From the NCBI GenBank assembly GCA_905612335.1, contig CAJQRT010000026.1:1-64000 (forward strand): a stretch of 64,000 nucleotides of DNA, in the 5' to 3' direction. The notes beneath the pieces were generated by a model. That model was given only the letters and a program-made list of their open reading frames with translations, had not been told where the DNA came from and made no database searches. Each line of letters starts with the position of its first letter. The first letter of the stretch is position 1. Source of the stretch: an uncultured Candidatus Pelagibacter sp. (GTDB taxonomy: Bacteria; Pseudomonadota; Alphaproteobacteria; Pelagibacterales; Pelagibacteraceae). The position numbers were made by a program, and so were the translations under genes. Below are positions 21,552 to 29,489 of the stretch, piece after piece.

Positions 21552-22198
21552 TACTCTCCTCCTCCTGGCCACACACCTTTAGTGGCTGCCCAATAACTTT
21601 TAAATATTTCTGATACTCCTTGGACAAGTAAAAATACTATTCCTAACCATAAAGATGATTTTATTGGCCACATGTATGGCATCCAAGCTGTATCCATGCC
21701 TCTTTCACCTCTCATAATTGACTCCTGAACAAAGCCAGTAGTCATATATAAAAAGACAATTAATCCTGGGAAATAAAATAATAGATACAACCAAAAATCT
21801 ACTTTGCCTTGTGTGGTGGTTTTAAAATTTCTATATAAAAAATCTGCCCTTATATGAACTCCCTTTGATAAAGCGTAACCCGCACCAAGCATAAATAGTG
21901 CACCATAAAAAAACCTACTCATATCGTACACCCACATCGTTGGAGCATTAAAAAGTTTTCTAGCTAAAACCTCATAAACCATTGCAAATATCAAGGGTAT
22001 AATAATCCAACAAACCACGTTGCCGATACACTTGTTGGCAAAATCAATTTTTGTAATAGTTAATGCCATCCATTTAGGCATATCTTTAGGCATTGGACCT
22101 GAACCACCTCTTCTTTCAGCAATCATTTCATCTGAAATATCGAGCTTCATAGACTTGATTTCTTTTTTTGGTTTTTGGGAGTCGTGGTTTCTTGGCAT
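21551..22198 (-). CDS. TRAP transporter small permease (DctQ-like)
   Basis: Four-helix small subunit of the TRAP transporter (215 residues). Conserved elements include YEVLARKLFNAPTMWVYDMS and GVHIRADFLY. The N-terminus is charged and long; a later start at MKLDISDEM (about 22150) is possible since neither has a clear Shine-Dalgarno site. The gene begins 14 bases after a strong hairpin that separates it from the binding-protein gene, and it is translationally coupled to dctM. Confidence 0.9.
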   Translation of the reverse strand: MPRNHDSQKPKKEIKSMKLDISDEMIAERRGGSGPMPKDMPKWMALTITKIDFANKCIGNVVCWIIIPLIFAMVYEVLARKLFNAPTMWVYDMSRFFYGALFMLGAGYALSKGVHIRADFLYRNFKTTTQGKVDFWLYLLFYFPGLIVFLYMTTGFVQESIMRGERGMDTAWMPYMWPIKSSLWLGIVFLLVQGVSEIFKSYWAATKGVWPGGGE

Positions 22199-22211
22199 AA
22201 ATAAATTCTGT

Positions 22212-22249
22212 AAAAAAAAACTAAAGCGAACAATTAAGTCCGCTTCAGT
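22212..22249 (-). terminator. Rho-independent hairpin between TRAP binding-protein and permease genes
   Basis: On the minus strand, a 12-bp stem ACTGAAGCGGAC / GTTCGCTTTAGT (two G-T pairs) with a TTAATT loop is followed by nine T. It lies 24 bases after the dctP stop and just before dctQ. It is best read as a partial terminator giving more binding protein than permease. Confidence 0.88.
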
Positions 22250-22272
22250 TATGATTATTTTTTATCTAAATA

Positions 22273-23367
22273 CTACTTTAATGTTGCTGCGTGAGCCATT
22301 CCTAGCTTAGCATTTGACATTTGAGATCCAGACCAAAAAGGTACAGCGATATCGGCAAAGTCTTTTTGAGACTGCCAAACTTCAGCAAAGAATGGGTTTT
22401 TAGCCGCATTTTTTTCTAAAGCTGCTTTTGCTGCAGCCATATACGCTGGGAAGTAGTCAGCTGGTGTATCATGTAAAATAACACCATGCTTCGTAGTCAA
22501 CGTATGTAGAGCTTTTCCATTTTCGTATATTCTGTAACTCATTGATTTTGATAAAGATGCATTTGCAGCAACTTCTAAAGCTTTTTTCTCTAAAGCAGAC
22601 ATCTTTTTATATTTAGATCCTGTAATGTAGAAATCAGCATTTACTACTACTTGGTGAAGACCTTGTAGGTAGTAATGTTTTAGAACTTTCTGGAAACCAA
22701 ATGTCATATCCGGCTTAGGACAACACCATTCAGCAGCATCAATTGTTCCTGCTTCAAGAGCTGGTAAAATATCTCCACCACCCATTGCAACAGAAGCTAC
22801 ACCAATATCTTTATAAGTTTGGCCAGGAATTCCCGGAGGAGTTCTGAACTTGTACTTTCTAAAGTCAGCCATGCTATTAATTGGTTCTTTGAACCAACCT
22901 AAAGCTTCAGGGCCTACTGGTTGTAACATAAATCCTTTGATGTCTCTTCCCATCTCAGACCATAGTTGGTCGTAAAGTTCTTTACCACCACCGTATTGAA
23001 ACCAAGATAAAAATGCGATGTTATCGATACCAACACCTGCACCTGCTACTGGCGAACCAAATAACATAGCAGCTGGATGATCGCCTGACCAATAGTGAGT
23101 CCAAGCAAAACCACAATCGATTAATCCTTTATCAACTGCATCTAAAGTTTCTTTTACACCTACCACAGATCCAGCTGGCATAATTTCGAATTTAAGTGAT
23201 CCACTAGTTAGTTCAGTTACTGTATCAGTGAAATCTTTTAACATTACCACTTCATCAGCTTTTGCACTAATTACTGTTTGACACTTAAGAGTTTGCGCAG
23301 ATGCACCTGTTACTGTCATTACAGTAAGTAGAAGCGATCCAACAAACAATGATATGATTTTTTTCAT
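22273..23367 (-). CDS. TRAP transporter solute-binding protein (TakP/COG4663-like)
   Basis: Periplasmic binding protein of the TRAP system (364 residues). I start at the ATG at 23367 (MKKIISLFVG), preceded by GAGGGAAAA; the upstream ATG overlaps this ribosome-binding site. Signal peptide to about residue 24 (ASA). Regions KYKFRTPPGIPGQTYKDIG and LEAGTIDAAEWCCPKPDM match the family of binding proteins that take 2-oxoacids, lactate, mannitol or chloroaromatic acids, in which an Arg and the AAEW region contact a carboxylate. Exact substrate unknown. Confidence 0.88.
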   Translation of the reverse strand: MKKIISLFVGSLLLTVMTVTGASAQTLKCQTVISAKADEVVMLKDFTDTVTELTSGSLKFEIMPAGSVVGVKETLDAVDKGLIDCGFAWTHYWSGDHPAAMLFGSPVAGAGVGIDNIAFLSWFQYGGGKELYDQLWSEMGRDIKGFMLQPVGPEALGWFKEPINSMADFRKYKFRTPPGIPGQTYKDIGVASVAMGGGDILPALEAGTIDAAEWCCPKPDMTFGFQKVLKHYYLQGLHQVVVNADFYITGSKYKKMSALEKKALEVAANASLSKSMSYRIYENGKALHTLTTKHGVILHDTPADYFPAYMAAAKAALEKNAAKNPFFAEVWQSQKDFADIAVPFWSGSQMSNAKLGMAHAATLK

Positions 23368-23517
23368 ATTTATTTTCCCTCTCATTGTGTTTTTTTATAA
23401 AAAAGAACTCTCTCAAAAAAATAAATCTAAAACAAGAGCTAATATCATTATTAACAACCTAAAATTACCGTGAACACTAGTATTTATAATTTTACAGATT
23501 ATAAACTCTCTATTCTT

Positions 23518-25113
23518 ATGGATAATTTTGATTATATAATTATTGGTGCTGGTTCAGCTGGTTGTGTTTTGGCTAATAGACTTTCAGAAAACCCAAATAA
23601 CAAAGTACTTTTAATTGAAGCTGGTGGAAACGATTCTTACCCATGGATTCATATTCCAGTTGGATATTATAAAACAATGCATAATCCAAAAACTGATTGG
23701 TGTTATAGAACAGAGCCTGATGAAACAATGGAAAATAGATCTATACCCTACCCTAGAGGAAAAACTCTTGGTGGAAGCTCATCAATAAACGGTCTACTTT
23801 ATATAAGAGGACAAGAACAAGATTATAATATTTGGAGGCAATTAGGAAATAAGGGTTGGAGCTGGAATGATGTTTTGCCTTACTTTTTAAAAGCTGAAAA
23901 TCAAGAGCGAGGTCAAAGTCAATTTCATGGTGTTGGTGGACCATTATCTGTTTCAGATCAAAGAATAAAATTACCTATATTAGATGCTTTCATGAATGCA
24001 GCTGAAGAAATTGGTATTCCTAAAGTGAATGATTTTAACAAAGGTGATAACTTTGGATGTGGTTATTTTCAAGTAACAGAACAGAATGGCTTAAGATGTA
24101 GCACAGCTGTAGGGTATTTAAATCCAATTAAGAATAGAAAAAATTTAAAAATTGAAACAAAGTGTCATGTTGAAAAGGTAAACTTTAAAAACAAAAAAGC
24201 TGTAAGTGTTTCTTACTGGAAAGATAATCAATCTTTTATAACTAAAGCAAATAAGGAAATAATTTTAAGTGCTGGTTCAATTGGTTCTGCACAAATTCTT
24301 CAAACTTCTGGTATTGGTGATAGTGAAAAATTATCTAAACTTGGAATTGATGTTGTAAAAAATTCTATTGGCGTAGGTAAGAACTTACAAGACCATTTAA
24401 TGTTTAGACCTGTTTATAAAGTTAAAAATATTAAAACTTTAAATAAAAAAATTAACAGTCTGATTGGTAAATTAATGATTGGAATGGAATATGTTTTTTT
24501 AAGAAGTGGTCCAATGACTATGGGTGCTAGTCAACTTTGTGGATTTGCAAAAAGTGACTCCTCTAAAGAAACTCCTAATTTACAATTTCATGTTCAGCCA
24601 ATTAGTACAGATAAGTTAGGTGGTTCAAATTTACATGGTTTTGCTGCATTCACCCCTACTGTTGCAAACATCAGACCGACGAGTAAAGGTGAAATTAATA
24701 TTATAAGTAAAGACAGTAGAGAAAATCCAAAGATTAAGATGAATTATCTTTCAAGTGATGAGGATCGGATAGTTGCTGCTAAAGGTTTAAGATTAATTAG
24801 AAAAATTGTTTTAGAAAGCAATGAATTCAAACAATATGAACCTGAAGAATTTAGACCTGGTGCAAACATTCAAGATGACGAAGAGCTAGTGAAAGCCGCA
24901 AGTAATTACGCACAAACAATATTTCATCCAGTTGGGACTTGTAAAATGGGTAATGATGAAAATTCTGTAGTGTCAGATGAATTAAAGGTTCATGGAATTG
25001 AAAACTTAAGAGTAATTGATGCTTCTGTTATGCCTAATATCACTTCTGGAAATACTAATGCACCAACAATAATGATTGCTGAAAAAGGTGCAGATATGAT
25101 ACTAAACAGCTAA
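23518..25113 (+). CDS. GMC-family FAD oxidoreductase (choline/alcohol dehydrogenase-like)
   Basis: FAD-dependent alcohol oxidoreductase. The ATG at 23518 puts the FAD-binding motif IIIGAGSAGCVLANR at the N-terminus, as usual for the family; the frame extends 16 codons upstream only to a GTG. Other signatures are GKTLGGSSSINGLLYIRG near residue 80, the active-site HPVGTCKMG, and SGNTNAPTIMIAEKGAD with the catalytic Asn. It resembles BetA choline dehydrogenases but no betaine genes are near. First gene of a plus-strand run through 29173, divergent from the TRAP operon. Confidence 0.9.
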   Translation: MDNFDYIIIGAGSAGCVLANRLSENPNNKVLLIEAGGNDSYPWIHIPVGYYKTMHNPKTDWCYRTEPDETMENRSIPYPRGKTLGGSSSINGLLYIRGQEQDYNIWRQLGNKGWSWNDVLPYFLKAENQERGQSQFHGVGGPLSVSDQRIKLPILDAFMNAAEEIGIPKVNDFNKGDNFGCGYFQVTEQNGLRCSTAVGYLNPIKNRKNLKIETKCHVEKVNFKNKKAVSVSYWKDNQSFITKANKEIILSAGSIGSAQILQTSGIGDSEKLSKLGIDVVKNSIGVGKNLQDHLMFRPVYKVKNIKTLNKKINSLIGKLMIGMEYVFLRSGPMTMGASQLCGFAKSDSSKETPNLQFHVQPISTDKLGGSNLHGFAAFTPTVANIRPTSKGEINIISKDSRENPKIKMNYLSSDEDRIVAAKGLRLIRKIVLESNEFKQYEPEEFRPGANIQDDEELVKAASNYAQTIFHPVGTCKMGNDENSVVSDELKVHGIENLRVIDASVMPNITSGNTNAPTIMIAEKGADMILNS

Positions 25114-25703
25114 TGTTTACTGAATTATTTGCTGCTGAACAACTTGTAATCCTAAGTCAAATTATTTTTATAGATTTAATTTTAGCAGGAGATAACGCCA
25201 TTGTAATTGGAATGGTTGCTTCAAAATTTCCGGTGGAGCAAAGAAAAAAAGTAATCTTTTGGGGAATAGGTGGTGCAGTAATTTTAAGAATTATTCTTAC
25301 CATGTTAACTGCATACTTACTGCAAATAACAGGCTTAAGACTAATAGGTGGATTACTTCTTCTTTATATAGTCTACAAACTTTACACTGATGTAATCAAA
25401 GGACAATCAGGTGATGAAGATATTAAAATAGACAATTCAAGTTTCATAAAAGCTATTTGGACAGTGTTACTTGCTGATTTCACAATGAGCTTAGATAATG
25501 TTTTGGGCGTTGCTGGTGCAGCTGGAGATCATTATGTTTTGCTAATTTTTGGATTAGCTTTATCGATAATCCTTATGGCAACAGCCGCTACTGTAATATC
25601 AAGATGGATTACAGAATATAAATGGATAGCCTGGGTTGGCTTAATTGCTATACTGGTAGTAGCTTTAGAATTAATCTATACTGATTTAAAATTGTTTATT
25701 TAA
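25113..25703 (+). CDS. TerC/YjbE-family integral membrane protein
   Basis: Membrane protein of 196 residues with about seven hydrophobic segments. The two family motifs are IDLILAGDNAIVIG near residue 22 and TMSLDNVLGVAGAAGDH near residue 125; the acidic GDN and LDN residues are thought to bind metal. Related proteins export manganese or act in secreted-protein metallation. The start overlaps the GMC stop by one base. Confidence 0.87.
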   Translation: MFTELFAAEQLVILSQIIFIDLILAGDNAIVIGMVASKFPVEQRKKVIFWGIGGAVILRIILTMLTAYLLQITGLRLIGGLLLLYIVYKLYTDVIKGQSGDEDIKIDNSSFIKAIWTVLLADFTMSLDNVLGVAGAAGDHYVLLIFGLALSIILMATAATVISRWITEYKWIAWVGLIAILVVALELIYTDLKLFI

Positions 25704-26461
25704 TGTACTTACAAAAAATTAATCTCAAGAAAAAATATGCCCTAGTAACAGGTGCTGGTAAAGGCTTGGGCAGAGCCTGCTCTATAGCGTTGGCAGAAGC
25801 TGGAGCAACAATTATTGCATTAAGTAGAACTCAATCAGATCTTGATAAACTTGAAAAAGAAATAAAAAAGATAAAAGGTAAAGTTATCAAAGTTAATTGC
25901 GATGTAATGAATTACAAAGATTTAAAAGAAAATTTAGATAAGATTAAAATTATAGATATTTTAGTTAATAATGCTGGCACAAATATCCCAGAACCCTTTG
26001 AAAAAATTAAACAAGAAAACATGAACTACTTGGTGGATTTAAACCTCAAAGCAGCTTTTAATGTTGCTCAGTTAGTTGTAAAAAAAATGTTAAAAAATAA
26101 AAAAAGAAGTGGCTCTATAATCAATATGTCTTCTCAACTTGGTCATGTTGGAATGGCAGGTAGAAATGTTTATAATATGACTAAATTTGGAATAGAAGGT
26201 TTAACAAAAGGAATGGGTGTAGAGCTTGCTAAATATAATATAAGAGTAAATACAGTGGCCCCTACTTTTGTTGCAACACCAATGGTTAAAAGATTTTTTA
26301 AAAATAAAGAATTCAAAAAACTAGCATTAAGCAACATTCCTATGGGAAAATTAGCAACTGAAAGTGATGTTGCAACAAGTGTTTGTTTTTTAGCCTCATC
26401 GGCATCATCAATGATTACAGCAACATCAATCCTAGTAGACGGTGGATGGACTGCAAAGTAA
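25703..26461 (+). CDS. Short-chain dehydrogenase/reductase
   Basis: Classical SDR (252 residues) with cofactor motif TGAGKGLGRA from residue 16, NNAG at 89-92, and catalytic Ser144, Tyr157, Lys161 (YNMTKFG). A Ser-Arg at 41-42 after the second strand suggests NADP(H). Resembles gluconate 5-dehydrogenase and FabG-like enzymes; the true substrate is unknown. Start overlaps the TerC stop by one base, and the next gene starts inside its 3' end. Confidence 0.88.
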   Translation: MYLQKINLKKKYALVTGAGKGLGRACSIALAEAGATIIALSRTQSDLDKLEKEIKKIKGKVIKVNCDVMNYKDLKENLDKIKIIDILVNNAGTNIPEPFEKIKQENMNYLVDLNLKAAFNVAQLVVKKMLKNKKRSGSIINMSSQLGHVGMAGRNVYNMTKFGIEGLTKGMGVELAKYNIRVNTVAPTFVATPMVKRFFKNKEFKKLALSNIPMGKLATESDVATSVCFLASSASSMITATSILVDGGWTAK

Positions 26462-27246
26462 TACATAGATTACTTTTATTAGTAGCATTATTTTTTTCAA
26501 CTCAATCTTTTGCAGTAGAATTTCAGGGAAAATTTATTCAAGGACATTTCATTATTGGTAAAACTGATCCAGGTACTTCAATATTGGTAGATAAAAAAAA
26601 AGTTAAAGTCTCAAAGGATGGTTATTTTGCATTTGGGATTGAAAAAGATAGAAAATTCGACATTACAATCACTGAAAACAATAACAAAATTGTAAAAAGA
26701 ATTAAAAAGAGAAAATATAATATTCAAAAAATTGAAGGGCTGCCTAAAAAAAAAGTTACACCACCTGAAGAATTTTATGCAAGGATTAAAAAAGAAAACA
26801 AATTAATAGCTGATGCAAGAGAGATTGAAAGTGACTTACAGTTTTTTAAAGAAAAGTTTATTATCCCAGTAGATGATGCGGTAATTACAGGTGTTTATGG
26901 AAGTCAAAGAATTTTAAATGGTATACCCAAATGGCCACACTACGGTTTAGATTTTGCTCAAAAAAAAGGCACACCTGTTAAAGCAATGAATAATGGTATT
27001 GTCACTCTAGCTGAAAAAGATTTGTTTTATACGGGTGCTACTTTAATATTTGATCACGGTCATGGAATTTCAACTCTCTATATGCATATGGATAAAATTT
27101 TTGTAAATGTAGGTGATCACGTTAAAAAAGGAGATATTATTGCAACTGTTGGTTCATCAGGTAGGTCAACAGGACCTCATCTTGATGTAAGGCTTAATTG
27201 GTTTGGTACTAGACTGGATCCTGCAACTATACTAAACATTCAATAA
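26446..27246 (+). CDS. M23-family peptidase, secreted
   Basis: LytM-type metallopeptidase likely acting on peptidoglycan in the periplasm. The ATG at 26446 gives the signal peptide MDCKVIHRLLLLVALFFST; the longer frame starting within the SDR gene is rejected. The C-terminal domain has HYGLDFA (first zinc ligands His and Asp), LYMHMD, and TGPHLDVRLNW. The last replaces the usual HxH by HxD, a variant I believe is common in proteobacterial members, so Asp may serve as the third ligand. Overlaps the SDR gene by 16 bases. Confidence 0.86.
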   Translation: MDCKVIHRLLLLVALFFSTQSFAVEFQGKFIQGHFIIGKTDPGTSILVDKKKVKVSKDGYFAFGIEKDRKFDITITENNNKIVKRIKKRKYNIQKIEGLPKKKVTPPEEFYARIKKENKLIADAREIESDLQFFKEKFIIPVDDAVITGVYGSQRILNGIPKWPHYGLDFAQKKGTPVKAMNNGIVTLAEKDLFYTGATLIFDHGHGISTLYMHMDKIFVNVGDHVKKGDIIATVGSSGRSTGPHLDVRLNWFGTRLDPATILNIQ

Positions 27247-28022
27247 TGAAAAAAACCTTATTAGAAAAAACAGCAGATAAATTAGTTAATGCATTTATTA
27301 ATAATAAAACAATTGCTCCACTTCCATTAAAATTTACAAAAAAACTAAGTGAAGCAGAAAAATTAAGAAAACTTTGTGAAAGTAAAATTTCTGATCCCAT
27401 AATTGGATTTAAAGCTGCAGGAACAGGTATACCTGTCATGAAAAAGCTTAAAGAAAAAAAGCCTTTTTATGCATCAATTTTTAAAAATAATTTTATCAAA
27501 AGTGGTCAAAAAGTAAAAATTAATAAATCTACTTTAGGGATTGAATTAGAGGTTTGTTACCTTGTTAAAAAATCTTTTTTTTCCTCAAAAGGCTTAATTA
27601 CCATGAGTAATGTTACTAAATACATCTCTCATATGGCTCCTTGCATAGAGGTTATTGGTTATAGACAAAGAAAAAAAGGGATAACAAGTTTTGGAGATTT
27701 GTGTAGTGATTTTGGAGCTAATGTTAAGTTTCTTATCGGAAAAAAACAGAAATATAAAAAAATTAATATTGGAAATTTAAAAACAAATATATCTAACAAA
27801 AAAATTAAGCAAAGTGTAGATGGGAATACGAACACTGTTTATATAAATCCTTTAAATGCACTCCGTTTTGTTCTTAATGAGCTGAAGAAAGATAAGATCA
27901 ATCTTAATGAAGATTTTTATATTTTCACTGGTTCAACTGTGGGTGTTGTTCCTATTTTAGGAAAAGGACTATATACAGGTAAAATAGAAAGTTTGGGATC
28001 AGCTAAAGCTATTATTAACTAA
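27246..28022 (+). CDS. 2-keto-4-pentenoate hydratase-like protein (FAH superfamily)
   Basis: A 258-residue protein of the MhpD / fumarylacetoacetate hydrolase fold. Recognisable features are IGFKAAGTGIPVM near residue 54, the acidic EVCYLVKK strand (metal ligand Glu in ELEVCYL), a second segment IEVIGYRQ, and FTGSTVGVVPILGKG near the C-terminus. Members hydrate or decarboxylate 2-oxo acids in aromatic or amino-acid catabolism. It is coupled to both neighbours by one-base overlaps, suggesting work on the same compound as the M24 enzyme. Confidence 0.8.
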   Translation: MKKTLLEKTADKLVNAFINNKTIAPLPLKFTKKLSEAEKLRKLCESKISDPIIGFKAAGTGIPVMKKLKEKKPFYASIFKNNFIKSGQKVKINKSTLGIELEVCYLVKKSFFSSKGLITMSNVTKYISHMAPCIEVIGYRQRKKGITSFGDLCSDFGANVKFLIGKKQKYKKINIGNLKTNISNKKIKQSVDGNTNTVYINPLNALRFVLNELKKDKINLNEDFYIFTGSTVGVVPILGKGLYTGKIESLGSAKAIIN

Positions 28023-29173
28023 TGGCGCTTCACTTTAGCAAAGAAGAGTTTGAAAAAAGAAAGTTAAAAACTTTACAATCTATGAAAGAGCAAAATCTTG
28101 ATGCTCTATTAATGTTTAGACAGGAGTCAATGTTCTGGCTTACAGGCTACGATACTTTTGGTTATGTTTTTTTTCAAACTTTAATATTAGATCAAAAAGG
28201 AAAAGTTATTCTTTTAACAAGGGCTCCAGATTTAAGACAAGCACAAAACACTTCAAATATTGAAGATATAAGAATTTGGGTTGATAAAGATCAGTCAAAC
28301 CCAACTGAAGATCTTAAGGGTATTTTAAATGAACTTAATTTAAAGGATAAGAAAGTTGGTATTGAATATGAAGCTTACGGCATGACAGGTCGTAATGCTT
28401 TAAGACTTAATAAATCACTAGAAGGTTATTGTAAAGTGGAAGATCAATCAGAATTAATAACCAAACATAGAGTTATTAAATCTGCTGAAGAAATTATTTA
28501 TGTAAAAAAAGCTGCAGAACTTGCAGATAAAGCTCTAGATGAGGCTTGGAAATATACAAAAGCTGGAGCCTCTGAAGCAAAAATTCTAGCTGAAATGCAA
28601 AGAGTAGTTCTTGAAAATGGTGGTGATTATCCTGCTAATGAATATATAATTGGTTCAGGACCTAATGCATTACTTTGCAGATACCAAGCAGAAAAAAGAA
28701 ATTTATCAAATACAGATCAATTAAGTTTGGAATGGGCAGGAACTTTTAAACATTATCATTCTGCAATGTTTAGAACTATTCCTATTGGAAAGACTGACCC
28801 AAAACATATTAAAATGCATGAAGCATGTGTTGAAGCTTTAAATAATTGTGCAAAAACTTTAATACCCGGAAAAACAGCAGGAGATGTCTTTGATATTCAC
28901 GCTAAGACTTTTGATGATCTTGGCTATAATAAAGCAAGAATGAATGCATGTGGTTATTCTTTAGGCTCAACTTTTTCACCTAATTGGATGGACTGGCCAA
29001 TGCTATACACAGGTAATCCGTATGTCATAACACCGGGTAATGTCTTCTTCATGCACATGATATTGATGGATTCAGACAGTGGTTTAGCCATGAATTTGGG
29101 TGAGACGTACCTTGTAACAGAGAATGGTAACGAAAGATTAGGTAAGCAAAAACTGGATTTAGTAGTCTTATAG
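28022..29173 (+). CDS. M24 pita-bread hydrolase lacking canonical metal ligands
   Basis: A 383-residue two-domain protein of the creatinase/prolidase fold: creatinase-N domain (residues 1-150), then the pita-bread domain. The usual five metal ligands are mostly absent: LSLEWAGTFKHYHSAMFRT has Glu237 and Ala248 where metallopeptidases carry Asp, GYSLGSTF lacks the ligand His, and FFMHMILMD lacks the first Glu. This suits metal-independent members such as creatinase or ectoine hydrolase (DoeA/EutD), with Glu237 a candidate nucleophile. It is probably not an aminopeptidase. Its 3' end is duplicated at 31320. Confidence 0.82.
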   Translation: MALHFSKEEFEKRKLKTLQSMKEQNLDALLMFRQESMFWLTGYDTFGYVFFQTLILDQKGKVILLTRAPDLRQAQNTSNIEDIRIWVDKDQSNPTEDLKGILNELNLKDKKVGIEYEAYGMTGRNALRLNKSLEGYCKVEDQSELITKHRVIKSAEEIIYVKKAAELADKALDEAWKYTKAGASEAKILAEMQRVVLENGGDYPANEYIIGSGPNALLCRYQAEKRNLSNTDQLSLEWAGTFKHYHSAMFRTIPIGKTDPKHIKMHEACVEALNNCAKTLIPGKTAGDVFDIHAKTFDDLGYNKARMNACGYSLGSTFSPNWMDWPMLYTGNPYVITPGNVFFMHMILMDSDSGLAMNLGETYLVTENGNERLGKQKLDLVVL

Positions 29174-29252
29174 GCCTCCAGTCTCTAGTCTGTCTCTAGT
29201 CATCCTATAAAATCCTATAACCCAGAACCAATATCGATAGAAGTTTTTTCAT
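28988..29252. repeat. Direct repeat copy 1 (M24 3' end plus downstream leader fragment)
   Basis: About 265 bp, from ATGGACTGGCCAATGC in the M24 gene through its stop and the following AGTCATCCTATAAAA segment to a minus-strand ATG. It aligns with 31320-31588. The encoded tail differs at only four of about 61 residues, while third positions and the noncoding part differ more. Confidence 0.9.
29205..29252 (-). pseudogene. Orphan signal-peptide leader fragment A
   Basis: Minus-strand frame MKKLLSILVLGYRIL then TAG. The first 11 residues match the start of the signal peptide of the secreted hydrolase at 32646 (MKKILGIVVLG). No mature protein follows. It is read as the 5' stump of a lost exported-protein gene or a recombination scar. 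The rest of the gap 29174-29489 holds a GTGAGG/CCTCAC inverted repeat near 29319-29339 and no gene I can support. Confidence 0.6.
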
Positions 29253-29489
29253 TAATCTTTAATATAATAATTGCAAATTTTTAAATCAGATTTTAAATGT
29301 GAGCTAGTGTCAGGAAGTGTGAGGTAGTGTGATCCTCACATGCCTAATTTAAGCGCCTTTTTTCCCTTATTGAATTCAGGAATACCAACGCTTATTCAAT
29401 GACACTCTCACTCAAAACTTGTTTTATCTCTCTAGGTTCGAGTTGTCCCACATAATCCTTTACTTATTTCACTACTTGAGTCAAAAAAA

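Noticed and set aside
21552..21572. Upstream GTG start for the TRAP large permease
   Set aside because: It would translate the GGAGGAGG ribosome-binding site as consecutive Arg codons; the ATG at 21551, coupled to the dctQ stop, is much more natural.
29430..29455. TTCGAG-containing sequence resembling a tRNA T-arm (possible attachment site remnant)
   Set aside because: The bases on either side of the loop do not pair, and no other part of a cloverleaf is present.
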